Source: Tetracentron sinense (taxonomy: Eukaryota > Streptophyta > Magnoliopsida > Trochodendrales > Trochodendraceae). Taken from it: a DNA stretch of 64,000 nt. Below the pieces are notes generated by a model. It saw nothing but the letters and a program-made list of their open reading frames with translations, ran no database searches and was not told where the DNA came from. Position 1 is the stretch's first letter, and each line of letters starts with the position of its first letter. The stretch is from contig CM026568.1 of NCBI GenBank assembly GCA_015143295.1, positions 16,250,607 to 16,314,606 on the forward strand, in the 5' to 3' direction. Below, in pieces: positions 36,710-49,754 of the stretch. A program made the translations under genes and the position numbers.

Positions 36710-38480
36710 GAATGTTCTATGTCCAACCTTATTAAATACATTATAGGCTATTAAATACATTATAGTCTAGTGTTAATCAAGGTTGTTTTACAAAGGAAAG
36801 TGATTTAAACCTCTCGAGAGCTGGACCACCAGATTGAATATCTAAAGGTGCTAAGGCGCATATGCTCTAAATGGTGAGATCCACTTGATGCTCAACAGTC
36901 CAGCTCTTAATAATACATACTATCGAGAGTTTTAAATCATTTCCCTTTTTAAATGGTTTTCTCACGTGTCATACAAGTCTCTCTATCTCCTACATTTAGT
37001 TGATAAATCTTTTGAGGACGTTTAAGGCAGTATATGAATCAATTAATCATAATAATTACTATATCAATTCACCCCCGTTGGGCAGGAGAACTAAGCTTGT
37101 GTGGGAAGATGGACATGGAGCTTTCACCTTAAGGCTCCTTGAAACCGTGAAACAATCATTTGAAAGAACCATTATTGTATCAACCACATTTAGCAAGGAA
37201 TTAAAAAAAAACATTGGACCATCAATCGTGATGCTCCTTGAAACAACATAGATTCCTATAGGTCTCAAATTGATATAAAGGATACAGCAGTTAGTTTAAA
37301 AGGCAATGGATATTATTAGTAGAATATCATGAAGCAGAAGCGGGATTTGTAAGTCTCAATTCTTAATGTCCATTAGAAAGGGAGATATTCTCCAGAGACC
37401 TTATAAATAAAAAGGGTCTCTTTATCAAAGGAAATGAAATAAAGCACTGTCCTTGGACCTAACAATGACTTCAGATGGTTAGTGCTTTCTTTGTCCCAGC
37501 CCAAATATGTCACATCCACCTTCTTTTTGCTATAGCTAAATCATCTCTTTCTCCAACCAGAAAAAGAATATCATCTCTTTCCAAAACAACCCAGTTCTTC
37601 ATGTCACGTGGTCCTGCCTCCTAAGGAGGTCAGGCTAGTGAGAGAGATAGAGATAGAGAGCTGAGGAGGATTTGGATAAGTGGGTATGAATGACGTGTAT
37701 AGATGGAATAGACTTGGGATCTTCTCCTGTTGCTGCTGGATGATACCATTAACATCCAATAGAAAGATGCCACACATACCCCATCACATCAATAAAGTAA
37801 TAAGGTATTGATTTGTGTACATTAATTTGGGAAGTGTGTAAAGTGGTGTGAGACATCTTCCCATTGCCGCTAGCGCTCTCCCCCCTAACATAACTGGAGA
37901 AGATCGCGAGTCAATGGATCACTCCATATCCTTTAAGGCTATTTTAGTTTGTTATGATAGAATGCATCACAACCCCAAAATTAGTGATTTGAGGACAGTT
38001 ATCTACGAATTCAGGATTGGGGAATTGGGTACAGTTAACTACGACCCTAAATTTCTAATTGAGCACAGTTATGTATGAGCTTAAACTTGGGGAATTGGAT
38101 ACAGTTAAATACATAAATTTCTAATTGAGCACAGTTATGTACGAGCTTAAACACCAGATTGAATAAATTATGTGAGATCACAAAGAATAATTCTCTGGGT
38201 AATATTATCTTCAAATCCAATGAAAAATTATTTAGGTAACGTTACGTAAATTTCTACTTAATTGTCATTAGGATGAGTTAGTATGATCCCTAAGGACAAA
38301 GGACTTGGACCAAGTAATTCATAATGAATAAATCGTATTATTACCTGTTTCGTTATTAATTGCATATGAACAATTTTTATTTTTTTGCATTAATGATTGT
38401 TAACTATAATTAATGGGACATGTGTTAGCCTAACAAACAAGGATGATACACACGTGTAGAAAATTCCGAGTGCAAGAAAG
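36710..38480. other. Intergenic stretch without a supported gene
   Basis: Mostly unique AT-rich sequence, apart from the tandem repeat at about 37995-38155. The longest frames are under 90 codons and show no recognisable family. Confidence 0.5.
37995..38155. repeat. Short tandem array around ACAGTTA(T/A)
   Basis: AATTTCTAATTGAGCACAGT, then TATGTA(T/C)GAGCTTAAAC, occurs twice about 60 bp apart. More diverged related units (GAGGACAGTTATCTACGA, TTGGGTACAGTTAACTACGA) lie just before. Confidence 0.7.
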
Positions 38481-38493
38481 CAGTATTGTTTAA

Positions 38494-38868
38494 GGACTCA
38501 AATCCTCTAGGTGATAACCAGATTTGGCAATTCTGGTTATCACCCCTGGAGGTCGCCACGGGTCTCCTTTGACACCCCTTAACCGTGGGTAAGATTCACC
38601 CGCTCCTCCTTGGTTTTTTTTTTAAAATATTAATTCTTTTAAAAAATTAAAAAACTGTTTTTAGAGTTTTTTTAATATTAAAAACAGTTTTTTAATTTTA
38701 AAAAAAAAATTAATATTAAAAAAAAAATAACCAAGGATGGTTGGATGAACCCTAAGGGTGGGTGAACCTTACCCACGGTTAAGGGGTGTCAAAGGAGACA
38801 CATGGTGACCTCTAGGGGTGATAACCGGATTTGCCAAATCCGGTTTTCACCGTAGATGATTTGGCTCC
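38494..38868. mobile_element. Mutator-like MITE with perfect 9-bp target duplication
   Basis: ATTGTTTAA stands on both sides (38485-38493, 38869-38877). The 375-bp element has inverted arms of about 120 bp, starting GGACTCAAATCCTCTAGGTG and, from the right, GGAGCCAAATCATCTACGGT. Each arm contains its own small hairpin (GATAACCAGATTTGGCAATT...CTGGTTATC and its partner). The middle is A/T-rich and non-coding. A 9-bp duplication plus long arms assigns it to the Mutator superfamily. Related copies lie at about 42164-42664 and 59420-59648. Confidence 0.9.
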
Positions 38869-39237
38869 ATTGTTTAAATATGAGGCGGAACTCAAGGGGC
38901 TTGAGCGGAGCTCCCTTTTAGTATAAATGGATGACAATCTTGTAATTACAGCTAGAAATAAAAATGTTAGTAAAATTGCCACAATATCTCTCAATAATAT
39001 AAGATTACCATCGTCAATGCATTACAATGGGGAGCTCAAGGCAAGGCAGAGCTACCTCTGATAAGTATGGAAAGTAACAATTGAAGGGAGGGGGAAAGCA
39101 ATGCTTGCTCCATTGATAAGGTGTGGATAGTACCACTTGATTGGTCCAGGATCCATCCCGTCAGTGGTTGAAATCTCCATCAATTCCTAACGTAGAACAT
39201 AAACTAACCTGCTAATTAAGGGAATGAATTTAGTCTG

Positions 39238-39475
39238 GTCCTCGCCTGACTAAAATTGTATGTCCCTCAACCCATAGGTTGACATGTGTCCCTTTTTAAA
39301 TATCTTTTAACTGTGGTTACGATTAACTGAGTATTTAAGGTTTTTATTTTTCTAAAAATATAAAAAAATTAACTACAAGAGTTAAAAATTCTAACTCAAA
39401 AGTAAAAGAGAAGTTAAAGGAGCTCTGTGAGTGGGCGAGGCGGGGTTTTGGTCAGGCGATAGCCAGACCAAATCC
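39238..39475. mobile_element. Small foldback (MITE) element
   Basis: The left end TCTGGTCCTCGCCTGACTAA and the right end, read from the other strand, TCTGGCTATCGCCTGACCAA, are inverted repeats. Internally GACATGTGTCCCTTTTTAAA resembles the Mutator-like MITE family. No target duplication was found. Confidence 0.55.
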
Positions 39476-40039
39476 GATCCAGCTAACCAGAGAGTGCAAA
39501 AACAAACAAAAAAAACTGAGCGTAAATGGAAAGAAGGCAGTAAAAAGTAAGAAAAGCTAAAAGGTATTGAGCAAGTCAGCAGTGGCAAGACGTTGATTGG
39601 CTAGGTGGCTAGGGTTGGAGAAGGTCTCGTGAATGGCAATGGCAACTGGCAAGTACCAGCACGATAACTGAGAGAAGAAAAAGAAGATACAGCTTTTGGC
39701 TCAAAAAAAAGTTTTACTCGATAAGCACGCGTAATTGGAAGGAACTGAAACAGTGAAAAGCAAAAAATAAAAAATAAAAACGTCCTCTGGCAAAGCCAAT
39801 GCCCCTTCTGAGGGAGTGGTTAAGGTATCCCCTCCCAGAGAGACAATCCTAGGAGTTGGTGCATGGATTTCCTCTAGTTGGTGTGCCCTTGGAAGTTGAA
39901 ACTGATCAACACACCCTCTAAAACTCACTAACATATTAACATCTAAAATTCTGGAAATGATGTTCATTTGAAACATTATTGAGAAAAAGAAACTAATATT
40001 CATGCAAGCAACAATGGAATAGTGCTCAACCAAGCCCAT

Positions 40040-41200
40040 CCCACCCTTTGGCAACGGATTTCCTCTGGAATTGCCCGAGTATTAGACTCGAGCATAAGCT
40101 CTTTGAAGGACGCTCGTGGAAAGCTGTTTCATTAAGGAGGTGATAGCATGCATGTGCATTTGCCGTTGAGAGATACACTCACACCTCCCTAGCTTATCAC
40201 ACGTTTTCTTTGAAACCTATTAACTATCACTCTTAGGGTTAAATAATCTAACCTTAGTTTTTAGAAAACAATTAACCACATGAGTGAGTGAATCTTTACC
40301 AAGGTTAATTTTTTAAACTACTTTTTCTCTAAAAATCAAAGTTAGATTAATTTAACCCTATGAGTGAGTGAATCTTGACCACAATTAATGGGTATCAAGG
40401 AGGACAAGTGGCAAGCTGAGAGCTGTGTGTACCACCCGTGATGGGAATTTTCCGGAAGCTCCACGTGTCACCAACTGATTGATCTGCCCTGCGGATGAAT
40501 CTTCTGCTTGTTGAGGAAGGCGTTCCGCCCTGCAAAAGATGCTCTGATGCTAAAGGAAGTATGGATAAAAGATGGAGTGCAGAGAGATGATGAACAATAT
40601 GTTTGGTCCTAGAATTGCCAATCCCTCTTTACCGAGTTTCTTCGGGTATTTATAAGCTTAGATTCGTATGTCCATTTATGCTCGTGCATGACTATGCATC
40701 TAATTCAATCATTTCGTTTATGTCAGAATGATATTTTATCATAAATGCATGTCTACTCTTTATCAGGTCAGTTCGGGTCGAAAGCGGTTCGAGGTGACCA
40801 ACATTTAATGTTAAGTAAGAGATCTTTACCTAACTCATGAGTACTCTACATGATAGATCGTCTGTTGAGATTTCTGTCCTACTCATGGGCTCAGACCCAT
40901 CCTTGACTTGAGTACTGATTCTGTATTCGTCTTCATGGGCACGAATATTATATTCATCCTCATGGGTACAAATTTCATATTCGTCTTTATGACCACGAGT
41001 TCTAAAATTGTCCTGGAGTGGGGTACAGGTTCGCACCCCCAAGATTTATATTTTTCCCAATATTCTTCACTACACCACCCAATGGAATGTGCGCGCATGT
41101 TATCACCTCCTTAATTAAATGCCTTTCCATGCGTCCTTGAAAGAAGACATGATCAGTCTAATACTCAGGCATCCGCCGGAGGAAATCCATTGCGTAGCAA
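40040..41200. mobile_element. Foldback element with arms of about 120 bp
   Basis: The left arm (about 40050-40165: GGATTTCCTCTGG ... GAGTATTAGACT ... AAGGAGGTGATAGCATGC) is repeated inverted at about 41090-41200 (GCATGTTATCACCTCCTTAA ... AGTCTAATACTC ... GGAGGAAATCC). The middle contains MITE-like words (about 40200-40450). No transposase was seen; the outer limits are approximate. Confidence 0.6.
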
Positions 41201-41299
41201 AAGGTTACATACTTTTGTAAGATAATGCCACTTTGGTAGGGAAACAAATTTTTTATGCCCGAGTATACTCAGACACCACTCTTTGCATGACACGTGAAA

Positions 41300-41490
41300 A
41301 GACATTTAAATAAGAGAGTGATAGCATCAATTGCCAATTCCGTTGGATGGTACATGCCAAAGTTTGCCGCATGTCTTCTTTAACATTTATTAACCATGAT
41401 TAAGATTCAAGGTAATATTATTTAACCCTAGAAAAAGTGGACATGTGGTGAGCTTAGGAGGTTTGTGTGTACCACCTAAGGGAATGCGTA
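41300..41490. repeat. Related half element next to the foldback element
   Basis: GAGTGATAGCATCAATTGCC, then TATTAACCATGATTAAGATT and GTTTGTGTGTACCACCTAAG, repeat in order the words seen at about 40140-40440 (GTGATAGCATGCATG, ACTATCACTC, TGTGTGTACCACCCG). It is a shorter copy of the same middle part. Confidence 0.5.
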
Positions 41491-42163
41491 ATGTCATGCA
41501 AAGATTGGTGTCGAGTGTAAACTTGGTCATCTTCCATATAAGATCCGTTGCCCATAAAGAAAATGCCATCCTCAACTTTCCAAAAAGACGACTAGTACAA
41601 CAGCTATATTAGCTTCTTTCCAACATAACAGTCAATGATGTCCAAAGACCGAAAGAGGGCCAACAGTTCTCTAGTGTCGGTAACAGTCTTCCGACTTCTC
41701 CTAAGCAGACACCTGGGATAATGTTGTCGCATGACTATATTTCCCCCACATTGTGGACTCTTATCTGATTTCAAAGTCAAAAGTTTGTTATTATAGGTGT
41801 CGTCTAGTATTCTGTAGAGCAGTGCTCGGAGTTTAGGGGGATCTCCCCAACGGGGGCTCAAAGGGCAATCCTCCTAATCGAATTGTATGAGACCCGACCC
41901 GAAAACCTGATCTGAATAGGGTGCTTTAGGTATTTTTACCACGTGCATCATGCACCTGAGAGAGAAGAAAGGGAGAAATTAAGATTGGGGAGAGTGATCC
42001 TAGTGAGGACATTTCGAAAAAAAAAGATATGAAATATTTTGGGTATAGAAACTTGAGAGACATTTTGGATTAAAAAAATGGTGAGAGACACGTTTATTGA
42101 AAGATGTTGGGGGCATTTTAAGAATCAAAAAACTTTAGAGACATTTTGAAAGGGAGAGCGAGG

Positions 42164-42664
42164 AGTCCAGTTATGCAACCGAGGTCACCATGTGTCCCTT
42201 TTAACACTACTTAACTGTGATTAAGATTCACCCACCCCTAGGGTTCACCCACTTATCCTTGGTTTTAGAAAAACAATATAAAAAAAATTTAACCATGTAA
42301 GTTAGTGAATTTTAACAAATGTTTTCTAAAAACAAAAAATAAGCGGGTGAAACCTAGGGGTCGGTGAATCTTAACCACAGTTGGAGTACGGTTAAGCCCT
42401 TGAGATTGCCATGTGTTTCTTTTGACACACCTTAACCGTGTTTATGATTCATCTACCTCTAGAGTTCACCCACCTATCATTTGTTTTTAGAAAAAATATT
42501 AATATTTTTAAATCCTAGTTAAAATTCATAATTTTTAGGGTTAATTTTTTTTTTTTCATATTCTTTTCTAAAATCCAATAATAAGTGGGTGAACCTTAAG
42601 GTTGGGTGAATCTTAACCACATTTAAAGGGACACATGACAACCTCTGTGGCATAACCAGACTCC
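42164..42664. mobile_element. Mutator-like MITE copy, probably composite
   Basis: The left end GGAGTCCAGTTATGCAACCG and the right end, from the other strand, GGAGTCTGGTTATGCCACAG, are followed by arms with CATGTGTCCCTTTTAACAC and GATTCACCCACCCCTAGGGT. Two arm pairs in series suggest one copy inside or beside another. No clear 9-bp duplication was seen. Confidence 0.65.
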
Positions 42665-42999
42665 AAGGAGTCCTGTTATAACCGTATAAAATTTCAAGCC
42701 TAATACATAGATGAGTGAGGGGTAATATAGGAATCAAGCAAACATTCATTTAAGTGTTTGTCTTGTATAATGATTATGATAAGGGTAGATTAGAATTTTT
42801 TTACAAAATTTTATCAACATTTCAAAGGCTCATTATATATAAAAGATAAGAAGAGGAAGAAGATGAGATAAGAGCAAATGGTAGTTTTCGAATTACAAAA
42901 GATTCAATCAACATTTTGAACATGGGGCATCCTTTTTATATTATTACTAGCGGATGGCACGTGCAATGCATGCACGTGAGAGCGAGGAGAAGGAGTTAA

Positions 43000-43090
43000 C
43001 CACTGTTAATAGGAGTTAAAAGCGACACGTGTTAACCCGTAGGTGCGATTGAACTCTCCCTGAGTTCAATCACGATTGGCTGTGATTTCG
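43000..43090. repeat. Half copy of the MITE seen at 25.9 kb
   Basis: GTTAACCACTGTTAATAGGA, AAAGCGACACGTGTTAACCC and GATTGAACTCTCCCTGAG match the right arm of the MITE at 25868-26177. Confidence 0.55.
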
Positions 43091-43697
43091 TTCTTTAAAT
43101 AGATAGATGAGCAAGGGGTAGTTTGGGAACTAAAGTAAAATATTAAATCAAAGTTTTGTTTTATATAAGGATAGTTTGGGAATTGCAAAAAAATCAGGCT
43201 AAGCCAGCCTCTCGCATTATAATAAGTATATATATATCATCAATGTGTGAAGTTATTACCCTTCATTAGACATTTTTACCTCTATGTATTGAATACTATT
43301 CTATTATATATAATGGTAGTTTGATATTTTCGTAGGGGACATTTAATCAAATAAGAGATAAAAAATACAAGAAAATTCAAAGAGTAGTCTCTCTCCTGCA
43401 TTTAATGATTAGTCTCTTTGTGAAAAGATTAAAGTGCCCTTAACTTTAGTGTATTTTAATAATTAATGCAAAGGTAAAATGTCTTGCGGTCATTAGCAAG
43501 TTTTCCCAATAAGATGTGTTTGGATGTTATTAATGTTTATTATATACACAACCAAGTTTCATAGTTACTAAAAAGATGTGTTTGGAGAAGATGCAGGATA
43601 GATACAAAATGTCCATTGAGGGTTGAAGCATCTAAAACAAAAAAATAACCATTTAAATTCAGGAACACAAACCTAAGTAGGATATCCTATTAACTAA
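43090..43697. other. Intergenic stretch, nothing recognised
   Basis: AT-rich; no exon or bounded element supported. Confidence 0.5.
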
Positions 43698-43847
43698 TGC
43701 TCTGTTTGTTTTGATGTAAAAATAAGGGAAAACAAATGAATTTCGTGGAAAATATCATTTTTCGCACATAATTTATTTAGGACAATTGATATTTTCCATG
43801 AAATTCATTTGTTTTCCTTTATTTTACATTGAAACAAATGGAGCCTA
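43698..43847. mobile_element. 150-bp palindromic MITE (GGCTC-GTTTGTTT type)
   Basis: The arms of about 60 bp are nearly perfect: TGCTCTGTTTGTTTTGATGT at the left and ACATTGAAACAAATGGAGCC at the right. Both continue through GGAAAACAAATGAATTTC and its reverse complement. Ends of this kind are frequent in plant hAT-type MITEs. I could not confirm the target duplication. Confidence 0.75.
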
Positions 43848-43919
43848 AGAAAAAAAAACATTTGTTTGGAAGTATCCATGATTAGGGATAACCATTTGAA
43901 CACGCAAGAGGGGACTCTT

Positions 43920-44085
43920 AGTTTTTTTTTTTGGTATGCGCTCTAATCATTTATCTAACTATGTCAGGGGGTTAGGGGGTCAGCAGGGTTAGCACTCATG
44001 GTGGGCATCAACAGCCACACCAAAGACTCAAAAACGAGTCTTCACTCCCCAAAGGGAGATACACTACCACTGGGACAGTCAGTCA
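43920..44085 (-). mobile_element. Possible SINE of a second family
   Basis: Read on the minus strand: GTCCCAGTGGTAGTGTATCT near the start (tRNA-like box A spacing), then GAAGACTCGTTTTTGAGTC, ending in an A run next to ATACC (plus-strand T run at 43922-43932). No target duplication was found, so this is tentative. Confidence 0.35.
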
Positions 44086-44099
44086 ACTAAAGAGCTCAA

Positions 44100-45180
44100 T
44101 GATTAAGGAAGCATCTCACAAATTCCTTGATTCAAGATGGTTACAATCATATATATATAGAAGTATACAGGGAAACCTAAGATATATTATTTAAATTCAA
44201 ATTTGTTTATAAATTGAAGGTTATCCATTATTGAGGGAAACCTACCACATTTCTCTAATACCATAATAATATTTTGAGTTTTTAGGTTTCATTTCACAAC
44301 CAAAGAATTTATGAGAAGATGAGAAAATAGTTAGAGAGAGAACTCATGTATGTACCTTAGGAGGAGAAAGAGCTGGATCGATTGAGCGAAAAATCTAGCT
44401 ATTGTACACGAACCAGAGACCTCATTATCGCTCTCCCATTTTTTTGAAGAAAATTTGCAGTTTAGGGGCTTTTAAACTTGAGGTTTAATGACAAAGAGTC
44501 TTGAGAATTAAAAGACCTAGTGAGACAAAATAATAGAAGAGTACTCTTGAAGGAAGAGACACTCTTCGATTCCTGTGAAAGTTGGAGATGTAAAGAGAGG
44601 TACGAAACGCTAGGACTATTCCTACGAATGTTGGAGGGAGGTGAACGTATGACAACTGATAGGATAGGGAAAGAGTCTTTCATTTCTAGATGTTATAATT
44701 GGGCAATGCTAGCTATATTTTATTTCAAACTCATTTTATTTATGAAAAAGACATGTGTTATTGTCTTTTATTAAGATATGGGCATGTGTTTTCCACTAAC
44801 ACTCTCCAATAAAAAAGAGAGTAAGTCTTAAAAAAAAGTGATGCAAGCATTATCCATTTTAGTTAAGTATCGGTGAGATGATGTGGTATAAAGGAAGAAG
44901 AAAAGTGACTGTTGAGGCATGCCGCATCAACACCCTATTTCTTTCTTATGTGAGTATATATATATATATATAATTGAAATTGAATTAGATCATGCAAGGT
45001 GAAAACTGATGTACCATTTGCAATTCTTCTATGAGAGAATAGTGAATTTGTAAGGGTTCATATGTTGTTGTAGGCACACCTCTGAATAAAATTGCAATGT
45101 CTTTTTACTGACTGTTTGTTCTCTTTATTGCTTTGGTATTCTACAAGCTTTAAAATTTCCAACACTGAATTGAGTTTGAT
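44100..45180. other. Intergenic stretch, nothing recognised
   Basis: AT-rich with a short TA run (about 44953-44972). No exon supported. Confidence 0.45.
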
Positions 45181-45639
45181 TCTCATAGCGGTGAAGGCAA
45201 AGAAAGCAACCCACCAATTGGTACCTGATCATACTCCCTAAACACCCACATTAATTCATGTGCATTTGAGTACATCAGCTCAAGAATACTCCCTTTGAAT
45301 AAAATTTCCTTATTATCATGGTTGTTTTTAGATTCAGATCAGAAGATTATATTGTTGGACCAGTTCCAAATTGGTATATCACTATGTTGATTTTGGCCTT
45401 CTATGTGGTAGCACTAAACCATTCTCCTCAGTACTTTGACGTATCTTGATTTATCTCTTCTTCGCATGACTTGGTCCCATTATGAATCAGACTGAACATT
45501 ACCGATTATGTTTGTAATTGTTATACGAATAACTAAAATTAAAAACAAGTGGTGGATGCTATTCAAATAGCCAAGAATATGATCATATCTGGGAAAGCAA
45601 GAACCAATGACCACATGTTATTACGAAGAAGAGTGTTAA

Positions 45640-46580
45640 ATTATTCTACCATAGCAGCCCACCATGAAGGATTTTTGTTTACTTAAGTGATGCACGATAG
45701 TTCGGAGGGCCCAAGAGAATGGTGCCCTTGTAGAGCAATGGGTGGAATATGCTGAGTCAAGATCCAAGCTTTTGGAATTCTCGTGCAATCCCTTAATCTT
45801 GTTTTTATAGGATTGGCGGAGGTAGAACTAGATGTTGCCAAAATTTAAAGAAATGAAGGAGCAATTGGTGATGGTACGGGTAGATCAATAGTTAAGTCAA
45901 TAGGAACATGTAGTGGGTGAGAAGATGATGAAACTATTAATGGTGATAAGGCAATTGTTGGCACAACTTATGGTAGATGAGACTTGGATGGTAGGATGCG
46001 CTAAAGATGGAGCTACAATGGCAAAGTAGATGATGATGAAGTAAGGCTCAACGGCATGTGCCACTCCTTGGAAGACTGTGAACTGTTGTGCGTAAAAAAA
46101 TGTGATCTTGGGGCTCAATGATAATATGATAAAAAAAAATGAAAAAAATACAAAAGCACAATAAAATATATACGGGATTCACCCACAATATGGTTACATC
46201 TACATGCGAAAACAATTAAGAACTTTCACTATGCAAAAATTATTTGGTACAAACATATCCACTTTTCAACACAAAGAGTTCACTCTCTATGCATGAGAGA
46301 CAATGGGCCGGATAACTGTGAGCTTGCTCTTCTTCCTGAAAGCTACCATTCTCTTCAAAGCCACCACTCTTCTTTTCAAGAGTCACCCGCTCTTCTTGAT
46401 AGCTACTACTCCTTGAGAGGTTGGGAACCAATTTCACTCATATATCTTCAGCTTCCGTTATAAGCCTACATCCTAGGCCTTTTTATAGACATGAAACCAA
46501 ATCCTAAACCAACTATAATTTTTTTAAATTTTAATCTTAAAAGATAATTCCATAATAATGGAGTTGTACAATATATGTAT
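45640..46580 (-). mobile_element. Copia-type fossil: LTR, primer site and start of internal region
   Basis: At about 46105-46125 the minus strand has a decayed primer-binding-site-like sequence (compare TGGTATCAGAGCC of initiator-Met tRNA). To its right, about 46130-46580, lies an LTR-like segment with a minus-strand TATA box (TATAAAAAGG, about 46480). To its left is internal sequence of gag type. It is broken. The orientation is minus and the boundaries are approximate. Confidence 0.4.
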
Positions 46581-46832
46581 ATAATTCTAGGCAAATCCCA
46601 ACATAAACTTGGGTCAGCAAAAAAAGAAGCGGATACAACTTCATGTTTGGTAAGAGGAAGCAGTGTTGTGGCAGTAGGTAGAGGCTTAGTTGCAATGTGT
46701 GTACTGGGAGCATTTGGTGCTGCAGCTGTTGGTGGACGTGCGACAATAGGAAGTCCAGCAACAATGTTTGGTCAATTAGCATGATGGCGAGTGGTGTTAG
46801 GCAAAGGAGACATGACGAGTACGTATGGTGCC

Positions 46833-47210
46833 CAGGGGCGGAGCCAGGAAACTGCAACCCGAACTTTTGAAAAAAAAACCTATAGAAGATGTACTTTAAT
46901 TTAATAGGGTGTAGCCATGGGACAAAGGGGATAGATTTATACTATATTATTTAATATTTAATTGAAGTGGGCATAGCTTTGGAGAAGGGGGACAACTACC
47001 CTTAACTTAAAAAAAATCTTTACAAATTCACGAGATGGCCCATGAACTTGGCCCTTAATTTTTGGGGGGGGACTACGCTCCCGAATCCTTACACCTCCTG
47101 GATCTAAAATATTTCGTACCCGTCTAATCATTATCCACAAACCCATCAAAACTTATTAACATTATCAAACATCACTTGCCCCCTACAAGAAACTCCTGGC
47201 TCCACCCTTG
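46833..47210. mobile_element. Short hAT copy with 8-bp target duplication, nested in copia
   Basis: The left end is CAGGGGCGGAGCCAGG and the right end reads CCTGGCTCCACCCTTG. ATGGTGCC is duplicated at 46825-46832 and 47211-47218. The 378-bp body aligns with the right part of the hAT element at 25770-26898 (shared CCCGAATCC/CCTGAATCC, CATAATATTTC-like and CTTGCCCCC words). It has no coding capacity. The copia-derived sequence continues on both sides, so the hAT insertion is younger. Confidence 0.9.
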
Positions 47211-49754
47211 ATGGTGCCTAGTATCAAAGTAGATGATGGAGGAGCAAGCGAGGTCTGCACATTGAAAAAAAGAAACACAAATTTATTGAACTTTACGTGG
47301 CGAGAAATGTAGACACATCTCGAGCATGGATCAAGGCAATGAAACCCTTGTGAGTGGGGCTGTAGCCGATGGACCAAACCGACTTGGGAATGAATTTATC
47401 GTCGCAAGTTGAACCATCTGAACAAAAGTGTTCACTGTTGAAGGCCTTCAAAAAGGTGTAATCTGGTTTGCATAAGAGATACACTCAAAAGGAGATATGT
47501 GTGGAAGAACAGGGGTAGGCAATCTATTAATGAGAAAAAACTATAGTGGTAAATGCCTCATGTTAATAGTTCTTGGGTAAGCCGCCTTCTGAAAGCTAAC
47601 ACATTTCCTATTTTTACTATATGTCAATGTTTTCGTTCAAAGACATCATTTTGTTTTAGTGTGTAGGGGAAAGCGAGATGATGGATACCACAGAATTCAA
47701 GAGTTGTGGAAAAGGCATGGTCAATAAATTCTCCACTGCCATCATTTTGTAAAATTTTATGAGTTTTCGACCATGTTGCAAAAACTTGAAAAAATAAGGG
47801 AGGCTTTCTGACTTATGCAGCATAGGGTCTGGTCTATCCATGAAGCAACTAAAGTCATCCATAAAAAGTATGTAGTAACAATTATCCATATTAGAAGGAA
47901 CATGGCCCGACTCCATCACTATGAATAATAGGGAGGAGTGAAAGAGCGTGATCACTTTTAGAGAAAGGCAATCAATGTCTCTTAAAAAGATGACAGTCAA
48001 ACAAGAAAAAGATCTATTATTAGTGAACTTAAAATTGACACATTTATTGAAAAGTAAAGAATGCATTGTATCGATAAAAGGATGTCCAAGTCTCCAATGC
48101 CAAACTTCAAAGGAAGTCGTGGTTGATGTAAGAGTCATAGGTGAACTTTGTCGCAACATCAATACATAAATTATCCTCAATTGGTGATGCAGAGCAAGTG
48201 GTAGAGAATTTCATAAAATTGTTAGATCATCAACAATCCAAACGAAAGCCATAAAAGTTTTAGTAGAAATCATGAGCCCAGCGTCGGAATCGCGTGAAAT
48301 TTAGACGGCTAACTAGAAATGCCGAGATCTTCAAGATCCATAGTTTTTTTCTGGATTTTTTACTTTTTGGCCAAATTCACTCGTTTAAACCCCAGAAACA
48401 ATAATTTTGTTATTTTTAGAAACTTTTGTTTTAATTATAACTTTAGTTTTAAAAGTCAGAATCGCACACGTCAATTTTGGTATACTTATAATATTTAGTA
48501 TTAGTAATTTCCACGGTTATTTCACTTTTTGCAATTTTAAAAGTAATTTTTGTATTTTGCTTAATTTAGCAACATATTTATAGAGTGGTAAGCCACAGGG
48601 CAAGGTCAGTTTGTTTTGAATAAAATTGTAGAGAGTTCTCTTTTTTCCCTATTGTTCTTGGTATTCCTACAAATTAACAAGACAATGGATGCCCATTATT
48701 ACTAGTATCTTACTTGAGGAAAATCAACAGATTTAGTGGAATGTTGTGTGATTGGCGCGATTGAAGTCATTTCCTAGCGTATGCTCCATCAATTGGTCCA
48801 TAGAGAAGAGGAGACACCGTGCGAAGATTCTTGATTGAGAAAAATGAACAATGATTACACGGGTTAGTGCAACTACATAAAGAAGTTTTCTTTTAATTTC
48901 AGGATCAAAAGGACTGAATCATGTTTAAAATTAGAATTGGAACCCCATTACTTCAACAACGAGGACTCGATCAGTGCTAGAGTATTCAACTCCTCCAAAG
49001 AGAGAGGCTTGTCGGACTTGTTCCTTTTTATCTTGTAGACCCACTTCCCTTCCTCTCACTTGGGTTAGCCATGATAACTTTAGATCCCAACATAGTGCAT
49101 CCAACTATCCCTCGAGCTGACTCTAAGATTGATGAAGATTATCATGTCACTAGTGGCCCTGTGTATGCATACCACTAATTATCATATGATTTTTCAATTG
49201 AAATTACTGCAAAAGTTTGGGGAAGTTCCTTGTCTTGAGATGCATGATTAAAACGATAATGGTGCTAGAGTGGCCAGCTCGTGGCCAACCCAAGGATGCT
49301 AGAGGAAGAGGGATGAACTCTATGATCAAACCGTCCACTAGAGCTCGATCTGTTGCCAAATTTGATGGAGATGAGTATGAGCACAGGCTGGAGGGAGAGA
49401 ATTTTGCTATGTGTGAGGGCAATAACAACTCCATCTATCATAAGAGAGTTAATATAGACCCTACTCTTGGATAAGAAGGCAGGACCGGAGCTCGCGCGGA
49501 GAAGGCGTGGGTTCGATACAATTGGTAATCGGTGTGAAGAAAAGAGCCATACTAAGGCGGCAACACAGTGGGAAGAAAATAGGAAATGGTCGTCAAGAAG
49601 TGATCCAAATAGTCGATTAGAGAAGAAGAACCTTTTCAGAGAGTTTGAATCCTGAGCCGTAAGTGCATGGTACGTGCGTGAGATTGTTGAATAAATGATC
49701 TGGCAACAGTTGTGGAACTATCAAGGGCAACAATCTGACACATAATAGATGTAC

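Noticed and set aside
46575-46784. Plus-strand alanine/glycine/valine-rich frame
   Set aside because: It is opposite the proline-rich part of the copia fossil read on the minus strand.
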